Source of the DNA: an uncultured Campylobacter sp.
Lineage (GTDB): Bacteria > Campylobacterota > Campylobacteria > Campylobacterales > Campylobacteraceae
Assembly (NCBI RefSeq): GCF_938039205.1
Contig: NZ_CALHVM010000059.1
Span: 1 to 64,000, forward strand
DNA length: 64,000 nt
Direction of reading: 5' to 3'
Positions 1 to 8,828 of this stretch are shown in pieces (position 1 is the stretch's first letter; every line of letters begins with the position of its first letter). The notes beneath the pieces are model-generated. The model had not been told where the DNA came from and did no database searches. It saw only the letters and a program-made list of their open reading frames with translations. A program made the translations under genes and the position numbers.

Positions 1-1
1 T

Positions 2-3000
2 TTGAGAGACCAGCTTTGGATAAGCTCGGGGTGTTTCGTAGGGTGTATCATACAAGGATTTAATCAGATAAAATTTGGGTATCCTAATAGTACCGGAGGT
101 ATGAGTTATAAAACCCTACAAGCCTTAGAAAAAGATACAAAATGGTTTGGCTCACTTACAAATTTAGGCTTTAGATTTCAATATCAAGCAAGCTATGATG
201 TAACAGATATAGTTAAGAAAGCATTAGGCACAACATCGCCAGGAAGAACCTTTAGCGCAGGAGACATAAAAGTTTTTGCTGGCACTCCACCGCGTGTTCC
301 AGGCTTTGTATCGTTATATAATCCAAGCAACCCTTTAGACGGTGTATGGTATAGAAATGTGGCCTCCCCTACCTATGGAGGATGGGCTTTGGTTATAGTT
401 TATGATTTTGGAACCACAGAAAATCATAATATGAAACCAAAAGGTATCAATATATATGATGGCATAAAACCCTTAACCCCTCTATATGGTGATGCTAGCA
501 CAGAAATGGAATTTAAAGACTTCTATACCCCAATAAGCGGCAAATTTGATGCATCTTTAACAATTTTATCATTTGGTGCAGCAAAAGAGGTATTAGCCGA
601 AGATATCCAGCTGAAAAAAAACAAAAGCGACCAATACTCGGATAATAATTCAGTATTTGTTTCCGGCGCAGATTCAATCAACCCAAAAGGCTCTCAGTTT
701 AATAGTACCATTGCTAGATTTAACAAACATATGAATCCAAACAAGATATACAACGCAAGTATGGATTTGGATATATATGATATTTCTGAGTTAATGAGCC
801 ATGGCCAAACAAATGCCTATGCTAAATTGAGTGCAAAAGTTGTTACAAACGGCGGCTCTTCAATGGGAGATGAAGCTACAGTTGGGCTAGTGGCATTTTC
901 TACAGACTTATATGTACCAAATGTTTGCTATGAAGAAAAGCTACTTTATAAAAGAAAAAACGATAACAATGCGACCTTTAAAGAAGTTAGCACAATCAAC
1001 GGAGCAAAAACTGTTTTAAAAAAGGATGATATTTTAAGAGTTCAGCTTAGCATAAAAAACAAAACAAATGAAAGAGTAGAAAAGCTATCAATAATTGCAA
1101 ATATAGATCCGACAAGCGGAACATATAAAGACAATAGCACATATATTCATAAGTATAATGCAGGAAACTCCAATTTCATACTCGGCTCTCACAACAAAGA
1201 CAATAAAGATCTTCAAAAAAAGATTACAAATGGTATTAAAGTTAATATAGGACAAGGCGCCGATAGTGGAAACGGTGGTAGACTCAATCCTACAGACAGT
1301 GCTTTTGTTCAATACGATATATCATTAAATGAAAATTTTAAAGAGAGTACTTATAAAGCCACATTCTCCAATGAAGCATTAAATTTAAAATATAATGATG
1401 GCATAATTATAAAAAAATGTGAGAAGAAAGATTATTTCTTGTCTATTTTTAATATAGCGGGATTTAAGGCAGTCAATCATAATTTTGCCAAAAAAGGTGA
1501 TTCAGAAAACCTTTATACTCAGCTTGCAGGAAAAGGATTTAATACAAAGATCGTCTATATGGACGAAAACTTAAAAAACAACGAAACCCCTAAAGGTCCA
1601 TCCGAGAATTTAGATGTAAGCGTTGAGATAGTTGAGGATTGTGGTGGAGGATCCATAATACCTAAAATAGAAGGTCTGAAATTTAACAAGAGTACAGGAA
1701 TTATAGAAATACCAAAAGATAAGCTATTGATAAATAATGCTTATCCATCATTAACATTTAGGTTATCCTATATAGATCCAGCTCAAGATCCTGTTATAGA
1801 CCCTCAAAATCCTACTGCACCGCCTAAAAAAAGGACTATAGTAAACTGTTTTTCAGACAGATTCTCCATAAGACCTGAAAAATTTATGATGTATAACACT
1901 TCATCTGGCAGCTTTTTAGGCGATTCCGATTTACAGAATTTAATAGGGGGAAGAAACTATGCCGAAAAAGGAGCCGTAGCGGTATTTAATAAAAATAATA
2001 TAGCCACCGGATATACTAGAATTTTAGAAACCAAATCTACTGAAATAGCACCAGGAAAGGATCCTGCATTAGATATAGTTCAATTTGAATCAACTCCAAG
2101 TGAAATATGCAAAGATAACATAAGCTCGAGTGTATTATCAGAAATAGCAGGTCACAAAATAAGCGCTGATTTTAATATGGGAAAAGCAAATTTTTATAAA
2201 TCCGGTGCAATCAATTTCTCTTACCCAGATATAGGCCCTGCAAAACTTACACTACAAGACTCATCTTTTACGCTTGTAGACCGAGCCTCTAGCGATTGTA
2301 TAGCTGGTAGCGATTCCATCACACCGAACACGGAAGGAAAGATAGGTTGTGATATTAAATCAACTTTTGACTTCACTTTCTTGCCTAATGATATATTAAT
2401 AGACAATGTAACCGTTTCAAATTTTGCAAACAATATGACATATACTTCAAGCGATCCAGGAATGTATGCTAAAGTATTGTTTAATGCTCAAGCAAGAATT
2501 GATGATGCGGGAAGAAGCATAGCTAGACTATATACAAAAAATTGTTATGCTAAAAATGTAAATTTTACACTAGATATAGACCAGTTAATACCTGAATACA
2601 CAATAGATAATAATGGAAATAATATAACAGATGTAGCCCAATTAAGAAACGATCTTTTGTTTTTTGATAATGCAACCAATTTAAACATTAAAAAAACAAC
2701 AAGAGGCACTGGTAACATCGGCCAATATCAAATATTAAATACAGTCTTTAGTGATGCCACAGCAATCGCAAGTGGAGAAGTGAGGTTTAATTTTGATAAA
2801 AATATTACTGCGCCTAGAAACCCTTTTACCGTAAATAGTAAAATTTTTGAATTTAAAAATATAAGTGATGCGGATTCGGTAGCGGGAGCAACTTACAAAA
2901 AACCCAATGCCGCAAATGAAACAAATGCTAATTTTTATTACGGAAGAGTATATGCTCCTAAAAAATCTGGTCCTAAAAAAGGTTTTGATCACAATGTATA

Positions 3001-3448
3001 CTTTGGCGTATACTGCAATCTTTGCGATACAGACAAATATATTATAGCAAAAACCGCCGATTTATTTCCGGATCAAGCAAACTGGTTTGTCAATGCAGAA
3101 CATGACGGCACCGATATGGGTCAAGTTAAAAGCTATAAGCCAAATTCTCCTTCTACGAATGTATCTGTAAAAAAATCCGTACAAGATGGTATTGAAAAAA
3201 TATTTTTATCAAGCTCAATTCCTGGTTCTGATACTATAAAAATGGAAGCCTCTTCTTGGCTTTTATTTAACCAAGTTGATAAAAACGCAAAGACGAATGA
3301 TTTTATAGTAGAATTTACAGATGGTACTGTATGGGGAGGACAATCCCTAAACAAAGAAGGCAAAAACAAAGCCGGAGTAGGTTCTGTGGTAGGCGGAAGT
3401 AAGCTAGAAGACATACCAAGTCAAACAAATAGAAGACTAGAGTGGTGA
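2..3448 (+). CDS. Giant surface/adhesin-like protein (5' end outside window)
   Basis: The frame is open from the window edge for about 1148 codons, so the true start lies upstream. The protein is rich in Asn, Lys, Ser and Thr and looks extracellular: many beta-strand-like segments, sparse Cys, no membrane helix and no recognised catalytic motif. Residues near 335-470 (KKDDILRVQLSIKNKTNERV and what follows) resemble the repeated Ig-like DUF11 domains of cell-surface proteins. It ends 4 bases before the first of three prepilin-like genes on the same strand, so it is probably co-transcribed with them. Position next to pseudopilins suggests a tip adhesin or secreted substrate of a type IV pilus/type II-like machine; that is inference. 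Base composition is visibly more AT-rich than the downstream core genes. Confidence 0.6.
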   Translation: MRDQLWISSGCFVGCIIQGFNQIKFGYPNSTGGMSYKTLQALEKDTKWFGSLTNLGFRFQYQASYDVTDIVKKALGTTSPGRTFSAGDIKVFAGTPPRVPGFVSLYNPSNPLDGVWYRNVASPTYGGWALVIVYDFGTTENHNMKPKGINIYDGIKPLTPLYGDASTEMEFKDFYTPISGKFDASLTILSFGAAKEVLAEDIQLKKNKSDQYSDNNSVFVSGADSINPKGSQFNSTIARFNKHMNPNKIYNASMDLDIYDISELMSHGQTNAYAKLSAKVVTNGGSSMGDEATVGLVAFSTDLYVPNVCYEEKLLYKRKNDNNATFKEVSTINGAKTVLKKDDILRVQLSIKNKTNERVEKLSIIANIDPTSGTYKDNSTYIHKYNAGNSNFILGSHNKDNKDLQKKITNGIKVNIGQGADSGNGGRLNPTDSAFVQYDISLNENFKESTYKATFSNEALNLKYNDGIIIKKCEKKDYFLSIFNIAGFKAVNHNFAKKGDSENLYTQLAGKGFNTKIVYMDENLKNNETPKGPSENLDVSVEIVEDCGGGSIIPKIEGLKFNKSTGIIEIPKDKLLINNAYPSLTFRLSYIDPAQDPVIDPQNPTAPPKKRTIVNCFSDRFSIRPEKFMMYNTSSGSFLGDSDLQNLIGGRNYAEKGAVAVFNKNNIATGYTRILETKSTEIAPGKDPALDIVQFESTPSEICKDNISSSVLSEIAGHKISADFNMGKANFYKSGAINFSYPDIGPAKLTLQDSSFTLVDRASSDCIAGSDSITPNTEGKIGCDIKSTFDFTFLPNDILIDNVTVSNFANNMTYTSSDPGMYAKVLFNAQARIDDAGRSIARLYTKNCYAKNVNFTLDIDQLIPEYTIDNNGNNITDVAQLRNDLLFFDNATNLNIKKTTRGTGNIGQYQILNTVFSDATAIASGEVRFNFDKNITAPRNPFTVNSKIFEFKNISDADSVAGATYKKPNAANETNANFYYGRVYAPKKSGPKKGFDHNVYFGVYCNLCDTDKYIIAKTADLFPDQANWFVNAEHDGTDMGQVKSYKPNSPSTNVSVKKSVQDGIEKIFLSSSIPGSDTIKMEASSWLLFNQVDKNAKTNDFIVEFTDGTVWGGQSLNKEGKNKAGVGSVVGGSKLEDIPSQTNRRLEW

Positions 3449-3452
3449 TAAT

Positions 3453-4058
3453 ATGAGGCGCGGTTTTTCTTTGCTTGAGCTTGTAGTTTCTATTGTAGTT
3501 ATGGGGATAGTTTTTTTATCTATTCCCACAATAATAATACAAAATGCAAAAAACAATACATCAGCTATAATTCAACAAAGCGTAATGGACACTAAAACAC
3601 GTATAGCTCTTATACTTAAAGCACCATGGGGTTGCGTAAACGACACTTCTCTTATAGGTAAACCTACTCCTATTTTTAATGGTAATCCTACGGATAATTT
3701 CTATACAAAAAACGGAATTTCGGAAACCGATAGAAGGACGTTTTCAGCTGCATCGGGTAATAGCTGCCTACCTCCAACTGCAACTTCTCAAGGGGAAAAA
3801 AGCATAAGCTGGTTTAATAAAAAAGAATTAGAATTTACCGTTAATCCAGAATCTACAACTTACAACAGAGATAATATACTTAGTGCAACAATGAAGACAA
3901 AAGTTGAAACACAAGACATGACAGGAGCGGCAAAGAATAATATCAAAGTTATAGAAATAACAACAACCGCACACGCTAGTCCAGATATAAATATAATACT
4001 TAGAGCCTATTCATCAAATATAGGCGATAGTCCTATTATACAGAAAAGATCATGGTAA
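3453..4058 (+). CDS. Prepilin-type N-terminal cleavage/methylation domain protein (pseudopilin 1)
   Basis: 201 residues starting MRRGFSLLELVVSIVVMGIV: a short basic leader, the Gly^Phe prepilin peptidase site, the Glu at mature position 5 and one hydrophobic helix, as in type IV pilins and type II pseudopilins. The remainder is a hydrophilic globular domain with two Cys (about residues 56 and 104) that could form a disulfide. It starts 4 bases after the giant gene and its TAA overlaps the next ATG (TAATG), indicating translational coupling. Likely a minor pseudopilin in a short fibre at the inner membrane. I cannot assign it to a particular pilus or secretion system. Confidence 0.8.
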   Translation: MRRGFSLLELVVSIVVMGIVFLSIPTIIIQNAKNNTSAIIQQSVMDTKTRIALILKAPWGCVNDTSLIGKPTPIFNGNPTDNFYTKNGISETDRRTFSAASGNSCLPPTATSQGEKSISWFNKKELEFTVNPESTTYNRDNILSATMKTKVETQDMTGAAKNNIKVIEITTTAHASPDINIILRAYSSNIGDSPIIQKRSW

Positions 4059-4975
4059 TGAAAAAAGCCTTTACACTTCTTGAACTAACAGTTGTTTTGA
4101 TTATCACTGGAATTTTATCCATTCTAAGCACAGATATAATACTAAATGTATATAAAGGCTATTTACAGAGCAGAGCAATAAATACTCTTGAGGCTCAAAC
4201 AGAAATAGTATTAGAACAAATTTCTAAAAGACTTATGTTTCGCATAAAAGAATCTACGATAGGCAGAAAGCCTACAGGAGAATTCGTGTCCACCTCTGAT
4301 GCAGGGCTTAATCAAGACTACACTATCCTAGAGTGGATAAGTTATAGTTATGAAAGTTTTCAAGATGGGGGATGGAGTGGCTTTACAGATCTTCAAAATG
4401 CAAATACTACTCCACCAGCTACACCAGGTGGTGGCGGCGGAAAGATAGAAACACCGGGTAGCAACTTAACTATAGCAAACAATACAATATCGGATCTGAC
4501 AAACAAAAAAGCCACACTTGATAACAGCACTGTCGGAATATACTTTAGAGGCCTTGGTGCAAACGTAAATACATCATTTGGATATGACAAAACAAATGCA
4601 AAATCAATAGGGATAGTCAATACTACAACAGGTAGCACTACAAATTTGACTATGCCTACATATAAAGGAACCGATATATCAGAGTATTACTATCTACTCC
4701 ATACAGCTTATGCTATTGTTCCCGGAATCCCTTCTGCCAATGGCGACTCTAATTTAGTATTGCGTTATAACTATCGTCCATGGTTATTAGGAGCCGACAA
4801 TCAATATAATGGTAAAAATTCAAATGGTTCTATAATTGCCACAAATGTTACTAGATTTAACTTCACAGAAGTAAATGGCATGATGGTACTTAAACTATGC
4901 ATGAGAGATGCTGGCAGATCGCTTGGCAATGGTGAAGAGGAAACTACCGTATGCAAAACAAAGGCTATATACTAA
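4058..4975 (+). CDS. Prepilin-type N-terminal cleavage/methylation domain protein (pseudopilin 2)
   Basis: About 305 residues. I place the start at the ATG overlapping the previous stop (TAATG), giving a leader MKKA^FTLLELTVVLIITG; an ATG two codons earlier is possible. The prepilin motif has the conserved Glu5 and a hydrophobic helix. The body is Asn/Thr-rich with a Gly/Pro-rich stretch near residues 120-135 (PGGGGGK), and is large for a minor pilin, as in GspJ/PilW-like subunits. Two Cys lie near the C terminus. It is the middle member of a three-gene pseudopilin set; its stop overlaps the next ATG in the same TAATG arrangement. Confidence 0.78.
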   Translation: MKKAFTLLELTVVLIITGILSILSTDIILNVYKGYLQSRAINTLEAQTEIVLEQISKRLMFRIKESTIGRKPTGEFVSTSDAGLNQDYTILEWISYSYESFQDGGWSGFTDLQNANTTPPATPGGGGGKIETPGSNLTIANNTISDLTNKKATLDNSTVGIYFRGLGANVNTSFGYDKTNAKSIGIVNTTTGSTTNLTMPTYKGTDISEYYYLLHTAYAIVPGIPSANGDSNLVLRYNYRPWLLGADNQYNGKNSNGSIIATNVTRFNFTEVNGMMVLKLCMRDAGRSLGNGEEETTVCKTKAIY

Positions 4976-5424
4976 TGAGACGCGGATTTACAATGGTCAT
5001 GGCAATCTTTTTTATGGTTTTAGTAGCCACTCTTGGTACATTTGCGCTTAGTCTATCTTCCGCTACTGCAAAACACACTACCGACATCTTTTTAAGGGAG
5101 CAAGCAGAACTTCTGGCACAAGGCGCCACAGAGATAGCGGTGCAAAATTTGCTAGGCATGACTTTTAGTGCGGCAAACTGCCCTGATTCCAACGGTAATA
5201 GAAGAATTGTAGATACAAATTTTACACCAGATGGAGGCAGTGCTTCTTTATTTAAGGTTACTGTCGATGTAGTCCAAATTTTTGGCGACATTAACGGCTG
5301 TGGTACCACCATATCCACAGATGCATCCAAAGGTACCGTAATACTTGATGTTACAGTAGATGCAAATAAAACTATCATAAATACTCCCATTAGATTCCAT
5401 AGACGTACTATCCAAAAGCTCTAA
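4975..5424 (+). CDS. PilX/GspK-like small pilin-associated protein (pseudopilin 3)
   Basis: 149 residues from the overlapping ATG: MRRGFTMVMAIFFMVLVATL. The Gly^Phe site and hydrophobic helix are present, but the usual Glu at position 5 is replaced (FTMVM), as in GspK/PilX-type minor pseudopilins that lack this residue. Two Cys (about residues 62 and 97) could pair. It ends the low-GC operon just before the hpf promoter. Assignment to the GspK/PilX position is inferred from the missing Glu5 and operon order; the globular domain itself is not recognised. Confidence 0.7.
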   Translation: MRRGFTMVMAIFFMVLVATLGTFALSLSSATAKHTTDIFLREQAELLAQGATEIAVQNLLGMTFSAANCPDSNGNRRIVDTNFTPDGGSASLFKVTVDVVQIFGDINGCGTTISTDASKGTVILDVTVDANKTIINTPIRFHRRTIQKL

Positions 5425-5425
5425 T

Positions 5426-5446
5426 ATGTGCTATAATATGGCACAT
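5426..5446 (+). promoter_or_regulatory. Extended -10 promoter embedded in a dyad, upstream of hpf
   Basis: TGCTATAAT (TATAAT at 5432-5437) is an extended -10 element 31 bases before the hpf ATG. It is flanked by inverted arms ATGTGC (5426-5431) and GCACAT (5441-5446), so the dyad spans the -10 box and the likely transcription start. It lies immediately after the pseudopilin operon stop, giving hpf its own promoter. The dyad could be an operator, or a 5' hairpin if transcription starts further upstream. Confidence 0.55.
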
Positions 5447-5467
5447 TTCTAATAAAGGAGCCATATA

Positions 5468-6001
5468 ATGAACACAAGCATTGTAGGTAAACAATTTGAG
5501 CTAACAGACTCTATAAAAGGTTATGTAGAGAATGCATTTGATGCTCTTGGAAAATATAATCTAGACATCATTTCAGGGCGTTGCGTCATCTCGGCAGATG
5601 AAAAAAATGGCAAAAAGGGTTTTACGGTCGAATTTGCGATAAATTTAGCGAGAAAAGACACAATCGTAATATGTCAAAAAGACAAAGATTTATACGCCGC
5701 AGTTGATCTTGCACTTGAGCGCGCATCAAAGGTGCTTCGCCGCGAGCACGACAAAAACACAACCGTCAAAAATAAAGACGATGGCAAAGCTGTTAGAGCT
5801 GCGATTGCCGACGAACATATGAACGACGGCGAGGTAGATGAGATAATCCCTATGGAGCTTGAGCTATATAAACCACTAGAGATAGAGGAGGCTATGCAAA
5901 AGCTAAAAGATAGTGATGCACAGTTTTACGTATTTAACGATATGGACGCCAAAATGCGCGTGATCTACAAGCGCTCTGACGGCAAATTTGGACTTTATTA
6001 A
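5468..6001 (+). CDS. hpf: Ribosome hibernation-promoting factor, long form
   Basis: 177 residues. The N-terminal ~105 residues form the HPF/YfiA ribosome-binding domain (MNTSIVGKQFELTDSIKGYV..., basic segment around VLRREHDKN). A linker leads to the C-terminal long-HPF dimerisation domain (PMELELYKPLEIEEAMQKL through DAQFYVFNDMDAKMRVIYKR). Long HPF alone pairs 70S ribosomes into 100S dimers in stationary phase. A clear AAGGAG Shine-Dalgarno precedes the ATG. It is monocistronic: own promoter upstream and an intrinsic terminator directly after the stop. Confidence 0.93.
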   Translation: MNTSIVGKQFELTDSIKGYVENAFDALGKYNLDIISGRCVISADEKNGKKGFTVEFAINLARKDTIVICQKDKDLYAAVDLALERASKVLRREHDKNTTVKNKDDGKAVRAAIADEHMNDGEVDEIIPMELELYKPLEIEEAMQKLKDSDAQFYVFNDMDAKMRVIYKRSDGKFGLY

Positions 6002-6009
6002 TCAAATTT

Positions 6010-6036
6010 AGGCGAGATAAACTCTCGCCTTTTTAC
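6010..6036 (+). terminator. Intrinsic terminator of hpf
   Basis: AGGCGAG (6010-6016) pairs with CTCGCCT (6024-6030) across a 7-base loop and is followed by a T tract, 9 bases after the hpf stop. Confidence 0.85.
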
Positions 6037-6362
6037 TTTTTCAAATACACAAAAACTACCAGTCAAATTTCAATCATTTATTACCGACTTTGCGACGCAT
6101 TGCTTAAATTTTAATGATAAGCAAATTTGTGTAACACCGATAGGTAGTTTTAAATACAAGTTTGAAAAGCTATTTTTAAATTTGATGATTGTAAAAGAAA
6201 ATAGCCACTTTATGTGAAATTTTTTTCATCAACCAAAAACCCTATAGGCAACCACACTCAAAACATGCAAATTTAGCCTCGTCAAGCTTTTAAGGCTTTA
6301 ATCACTAAGCATCAAACTCAAATTTTACCGCCGACTCGCCGCGACTTAAAACTACGCCAAAT
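6037..6362. other. Intergenic spacer between hpf and a convergent gene
   Basis: About 330 bases with several AAATTT words and no reading frame, RNA or hairpin that I can support. Confidence 0.5.
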
Positions 6363-6818
6363 TTATACGATACCCAAAACCGACCCCAGCATCGACGGAT
6401 TTTTATTTTGTAAAGATTGCTGTTTTTCTAGCAAGGAGTTGCTTTGTAAACTAGCTCGGAGCTCTTTTTCATATTTAGTCAAAAGATCATCTAGCACGGC
6501 TTCAAGCTCATCTCTTAGGCTTTTTTTCATATCGGTATTTAGCCCTAAAGCCTCCATCAGCTCCTCTTTTTTGACCCTTAATTTTTCCTGGATTTTTTGT
6601 TCGTTCATCTGCGATAAAAATCCAGCCGCTCCAAGCTCGGTAAGAGTCCTTTTAAATCCATCTACATCAGGCTCTTTAGAGGTTTTTACCTGTACGGTAG
6701 CTTTTTTGAGCTCCTGTTCAAAGTCGCCCTCTTTTGCCGCTTTTGCGCTCTTTTCTATGGCTTTTTGCGCAAGCTCGGCCAAAATCTTTTGGATAAATTT
6801 TTGCTCTTCGATCGTCAT
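6363..6818 (-). CDS. Conserved hypothetical helical protein
   Basis: 151 residues, highly charged (Lys/Glu-rich) and predicted almost entirely alpha-helical, with heptad-like stretches (ELAQKAIEKSAKAAKEGDFE; DELEAVLDDLLTKYEKELRA). No signal peptide or membrane segment. The sequence is not one I can tie to a named family. It is the last gene of a minus-strand run after an oxidoreductase and hemH, 40 bases downstream of hemH, so may be co-transcribed. Cytoplasmic location is inferred. Confidence 0.7.
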   Translation of the reverse strand: MTIEEQKFIQKILAELAQKAIEKSAKAAKEGDFEQELKKATVQVKTSKEPDVDGFKRTLTELGAAGFLSQMNEQKIQEKLRVKKEELMEALGLNTDMKKSLRDELEAVLDDLLTKYEKELRASLQSNSLLEKQQSLQNKNPSMLGSVLGIV

Positions 6819-6858
6819 TTCGCATCCTTTATAAAAGATACGTTATCGCAAGCAAATT

Positions 6859-7791
6859 TTATTCCTTAGCTCTATCTGCGATAAATTTAGCAAATTTATC
6901 GTCGTCGTTTGGGCAGGCTACGACGTCGTAAAAATTAAATTTTAGCTCGTCTGCGATATGGCGAAATTCCTTTGATAGCTCAAAAACGGTTTCGGAGTTG
7001 TCGATACAAAAGGAGATCGGATAAACAAGCGCTTTTTTATCTTTTATCTCGGCTAATGCCTGATTTAGCGAGGGTTTGAGCCACTTTACGGGGCCTAGCT
7101 TTGACTGGTATGCGAGCAAAATTTGCTTAAATTTAACTCCTCGCTTTTCCAAAATTTCGGTTAAAATTTGAACATGACGCTTGACGTGCTCCTCATATAT
7201 ATCGCCCGCATCGACCATCTTTTGCGGCAAAGAGTGCGCCGAAAACACCAGCGTTATCTCGCCTGAGTTTAGATTACTTGCAGCTTTTTCGATACCGTCT
7301 GCGATGATCTCGTTATATCTCTCGTCCTCAAAAAAAGGCTCCACGATTTTTACTTTCGCCTTTAAATTTAGCTCGGCCCGCGCCTTTTCAAAGTCGCTTA
7401 TACTAGACGTTACGGTCGTAAACGAATGGTGCGGATAGAGAGGAAAAACGACGATCTCCGAAGCCTCCGTAAACTCAGCTAAAACATCCTTCGCAAAAGG
7501 CGGCGTGTAGTTCATCGCAAAAGCTACCGCCGTATCATCGTCTAAAAAATGCGAAATTTTACCGCATAGTTTCGCCGTAAGCTCGCAGATAGGCGACTTG
7601 CTGCCGATTTGACGGTAGTTATTTTGCGCGGTTTTTAGGCGCGATTTGGTTATCATAAACGCAACAAATTTGCGCAAAAACGGGCTTTTTATCCCCAGGA
7701 TATACGGGTCGTTAAACATATTTTTTAAGAATACCTCAACCTCGCTAAGGTCGTTTGGTCCACCCATATTTAGCAGTAAAATTAGCCTCAT
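6859..7791 (-). CDS. hemH: Ferrochelatase
   Basis: About 310 residues from MRLILLLNMGGPNDLSEVEV. Ferrochelatase inserts Fe2+ into protoporphyrin IX (or coproporphyrin in other lineages), the last step of haem synthesis. Family hallmarks are the N-terminal LLNMGGP, the HSLPQKMVDAGDIYEEHV stretch with the catalytic His, and GPVKWLKPS followed by CIDNSETVFELSKE with the second-site residues. The start at 7791 is preferred because its ATG overlaps the upstream stop (ATGA); an in-frame extension further upstream would run inside the neighbour. The oxidoreductase-hemH pairing matches my memory of C. jejuni. Confidence 0.93.
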   Translation of the reverse strand: MRLILLLNMGGPNDLSEVEVFLKNMFNDPYILGIKSPFLRKFVAFMITKSRLKTAQNNYRQIGSKSPICELTAKLCGKISHFLDDDTAVAFAMNYTPPFAKDVLAEFTEASEIVVFPLYPHHSFTTVTSSISDFEKARAELNLKAKVKIVEPFFEDERYNEIIADGIEKAASNLNSGEITLVFSAHSLPQKMVDAGDIYEEHVKRHVQILTEILEKRGVKFKQILLAYQSKLGPVKWLKPSLNQALAEIKDKKALVYPISFCIDNSETVFELSKEFRHIADELKFNFYDVVACPNDDDKFAKFIADRAKE

Positions 7792-8648
7792 TCGCAAACC
7801 TCCTGAGCCTTTAGTGTGTCTTCGAGCGTACTTAGATCGCTTTTTGCGCCGCAACATGCCTGATAAAACTCGTTTAGTAACGCTTTAATCGGCGAAACGT
7901 CGCCATAAACCTTTAAATTTTGCTGCCCGTCAAGCGTGTATTTGTTTAGCTTAAGGCCCAGCATATCGCCGAAATACACACCCCCGTTCGCGGCAAATTC
8001 GATCGTAAAGCGTTCTGCTTTAAAGCGCTTTGAGTTGTGGATACTAGCTAGCGTCTGGTTTTTAAATTTAAGCTGGAAAAGCGAGTCTGTTTCGCTTCTT
8101 TTGTCGTCGTTTTGGATTGAAACTTTATTGCTAAAGATTATCTCGCTACCCGTTATAAACCTTGCAACATCGATGTTTTGTAAAATTTCAAGCTGCAAAT
8201 TTACGCCCCTACTAAACCCTCGAGCGATATTTATCGAAAAAATATCTTTTTCTTTGGCGAGTTCTTTTTTTATAGAGGCGATAATGGGATTAAATCTATC
8301 TATAAAAGCCACGTAAGCGCCTATATTTTGGGATTTAAAGCAGTATTTTAGCTCCCTTATTTCGCCTGATTTGCAAAGCCAAGGATCAAGCATGATAAAT
8401 TTTATAAAATTTAGGCATTTTGGTATCAAATTTAGATATTTATGCGTATCAGTTACAATGAGAGCGTCGATCCGTACGGAGTCCAAAAGGTCGTTTATAT
8501 TATCGTAAACAGGAATTCGTCCGCAAATTTCGCTATTTTTAACGCCGTCAAAAATCGCCGCCAGTTCAAAGTGCTCCGAGCGGCGAAGCTCGTTATAGTA
8601 GTGCTTTGCGTCGTTTCCAAATCCTATTATCGCAACTCGTTTTTTCAT
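7788..8648 (-). CDS. Gfo/Idh/MocA-type NAD(P)-binding oxidoreductase
   Basis: 286 residues from MKKRVAIIGFGNDAKHYYNE, with the glycine-rich Rossmann motif (GFGNDA) at the N terminus, a conserved IDALIVTDTHKYLNLI strand-loop and a second half typical of the family's alpha/beta substrate domain. I choose the ATG at 8648; a TTG 15 bases upstream would place the start inside the GGAAAAAAAG that serves as ribosome-binding site. The usual E-K-P motif is not evident (LDPWLCKSG in its place), so the substrate and even the activity are uncertain. It overlaps hemH by 4 bases. Confidence 0.75.
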   Translation of the reverse strand: MKKRVAIIGFGNDAKHYYNELRRSEHFELAAIFDGVKNSEICGRIPVYDNINDLLDSVRIDALIVTDTHKYLNLIPKCLNFIKFIMLDPWLCKSGEIRELKYCFKSQNIGAYVAFIDRFNPIIASIKKELAKEKDIFSINIARGFSRGVNLQLEILQNIDVARFITGSEIIFSNKVSIQNDDKRSETDSLFQLKFKNQTLASIHNSKRFKAERFTIEFAANGGVYFGDMLGLKLNKYTLDGQQNLKVYGDVSPIKALLNEFYQACCGAKSDLSTLEDTLKAQEVCE

Positions 8649-8783
8649 AATCTTTTTTTCCAAAATTTAATGTTTTTTAGGCAATTATAGTAAAAAATAG
8701 TAATTAAACGGATAATGCGAGCGATTTTTAAATTTTACCGACGCCTTTTTATAGCGGGCCTCAAACAAGTTTTATTAAATTTA

Positions 8784-8792
8784 TGCTAAAAT
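8784..8792 (+). promoter_or_regulatory. Probable promoter of alaS
   Basis: TGCTAAAAT at 8784-8792 has the extended -10 form common in Campylobacter sigma-70 promoters (TG-N-TAAAAT), 37 bases upstream of the alaS ATG, in the divergent gap with the oxidoreductase gene. Confidence 0.5.
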
Positions 8793-8828
8793 CAGCCCTA
8801 TTTTAAAACTTTAATCAGGAATAAAACG

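Noticed and set aside
5439..5456. Sigma-54 promoter upstream of hpf
   Set aside because: TGGCAC at 5439-5444 matches the -24 half, but the -12 GC is absent at the right distance, and a good TATAAT is present instead.
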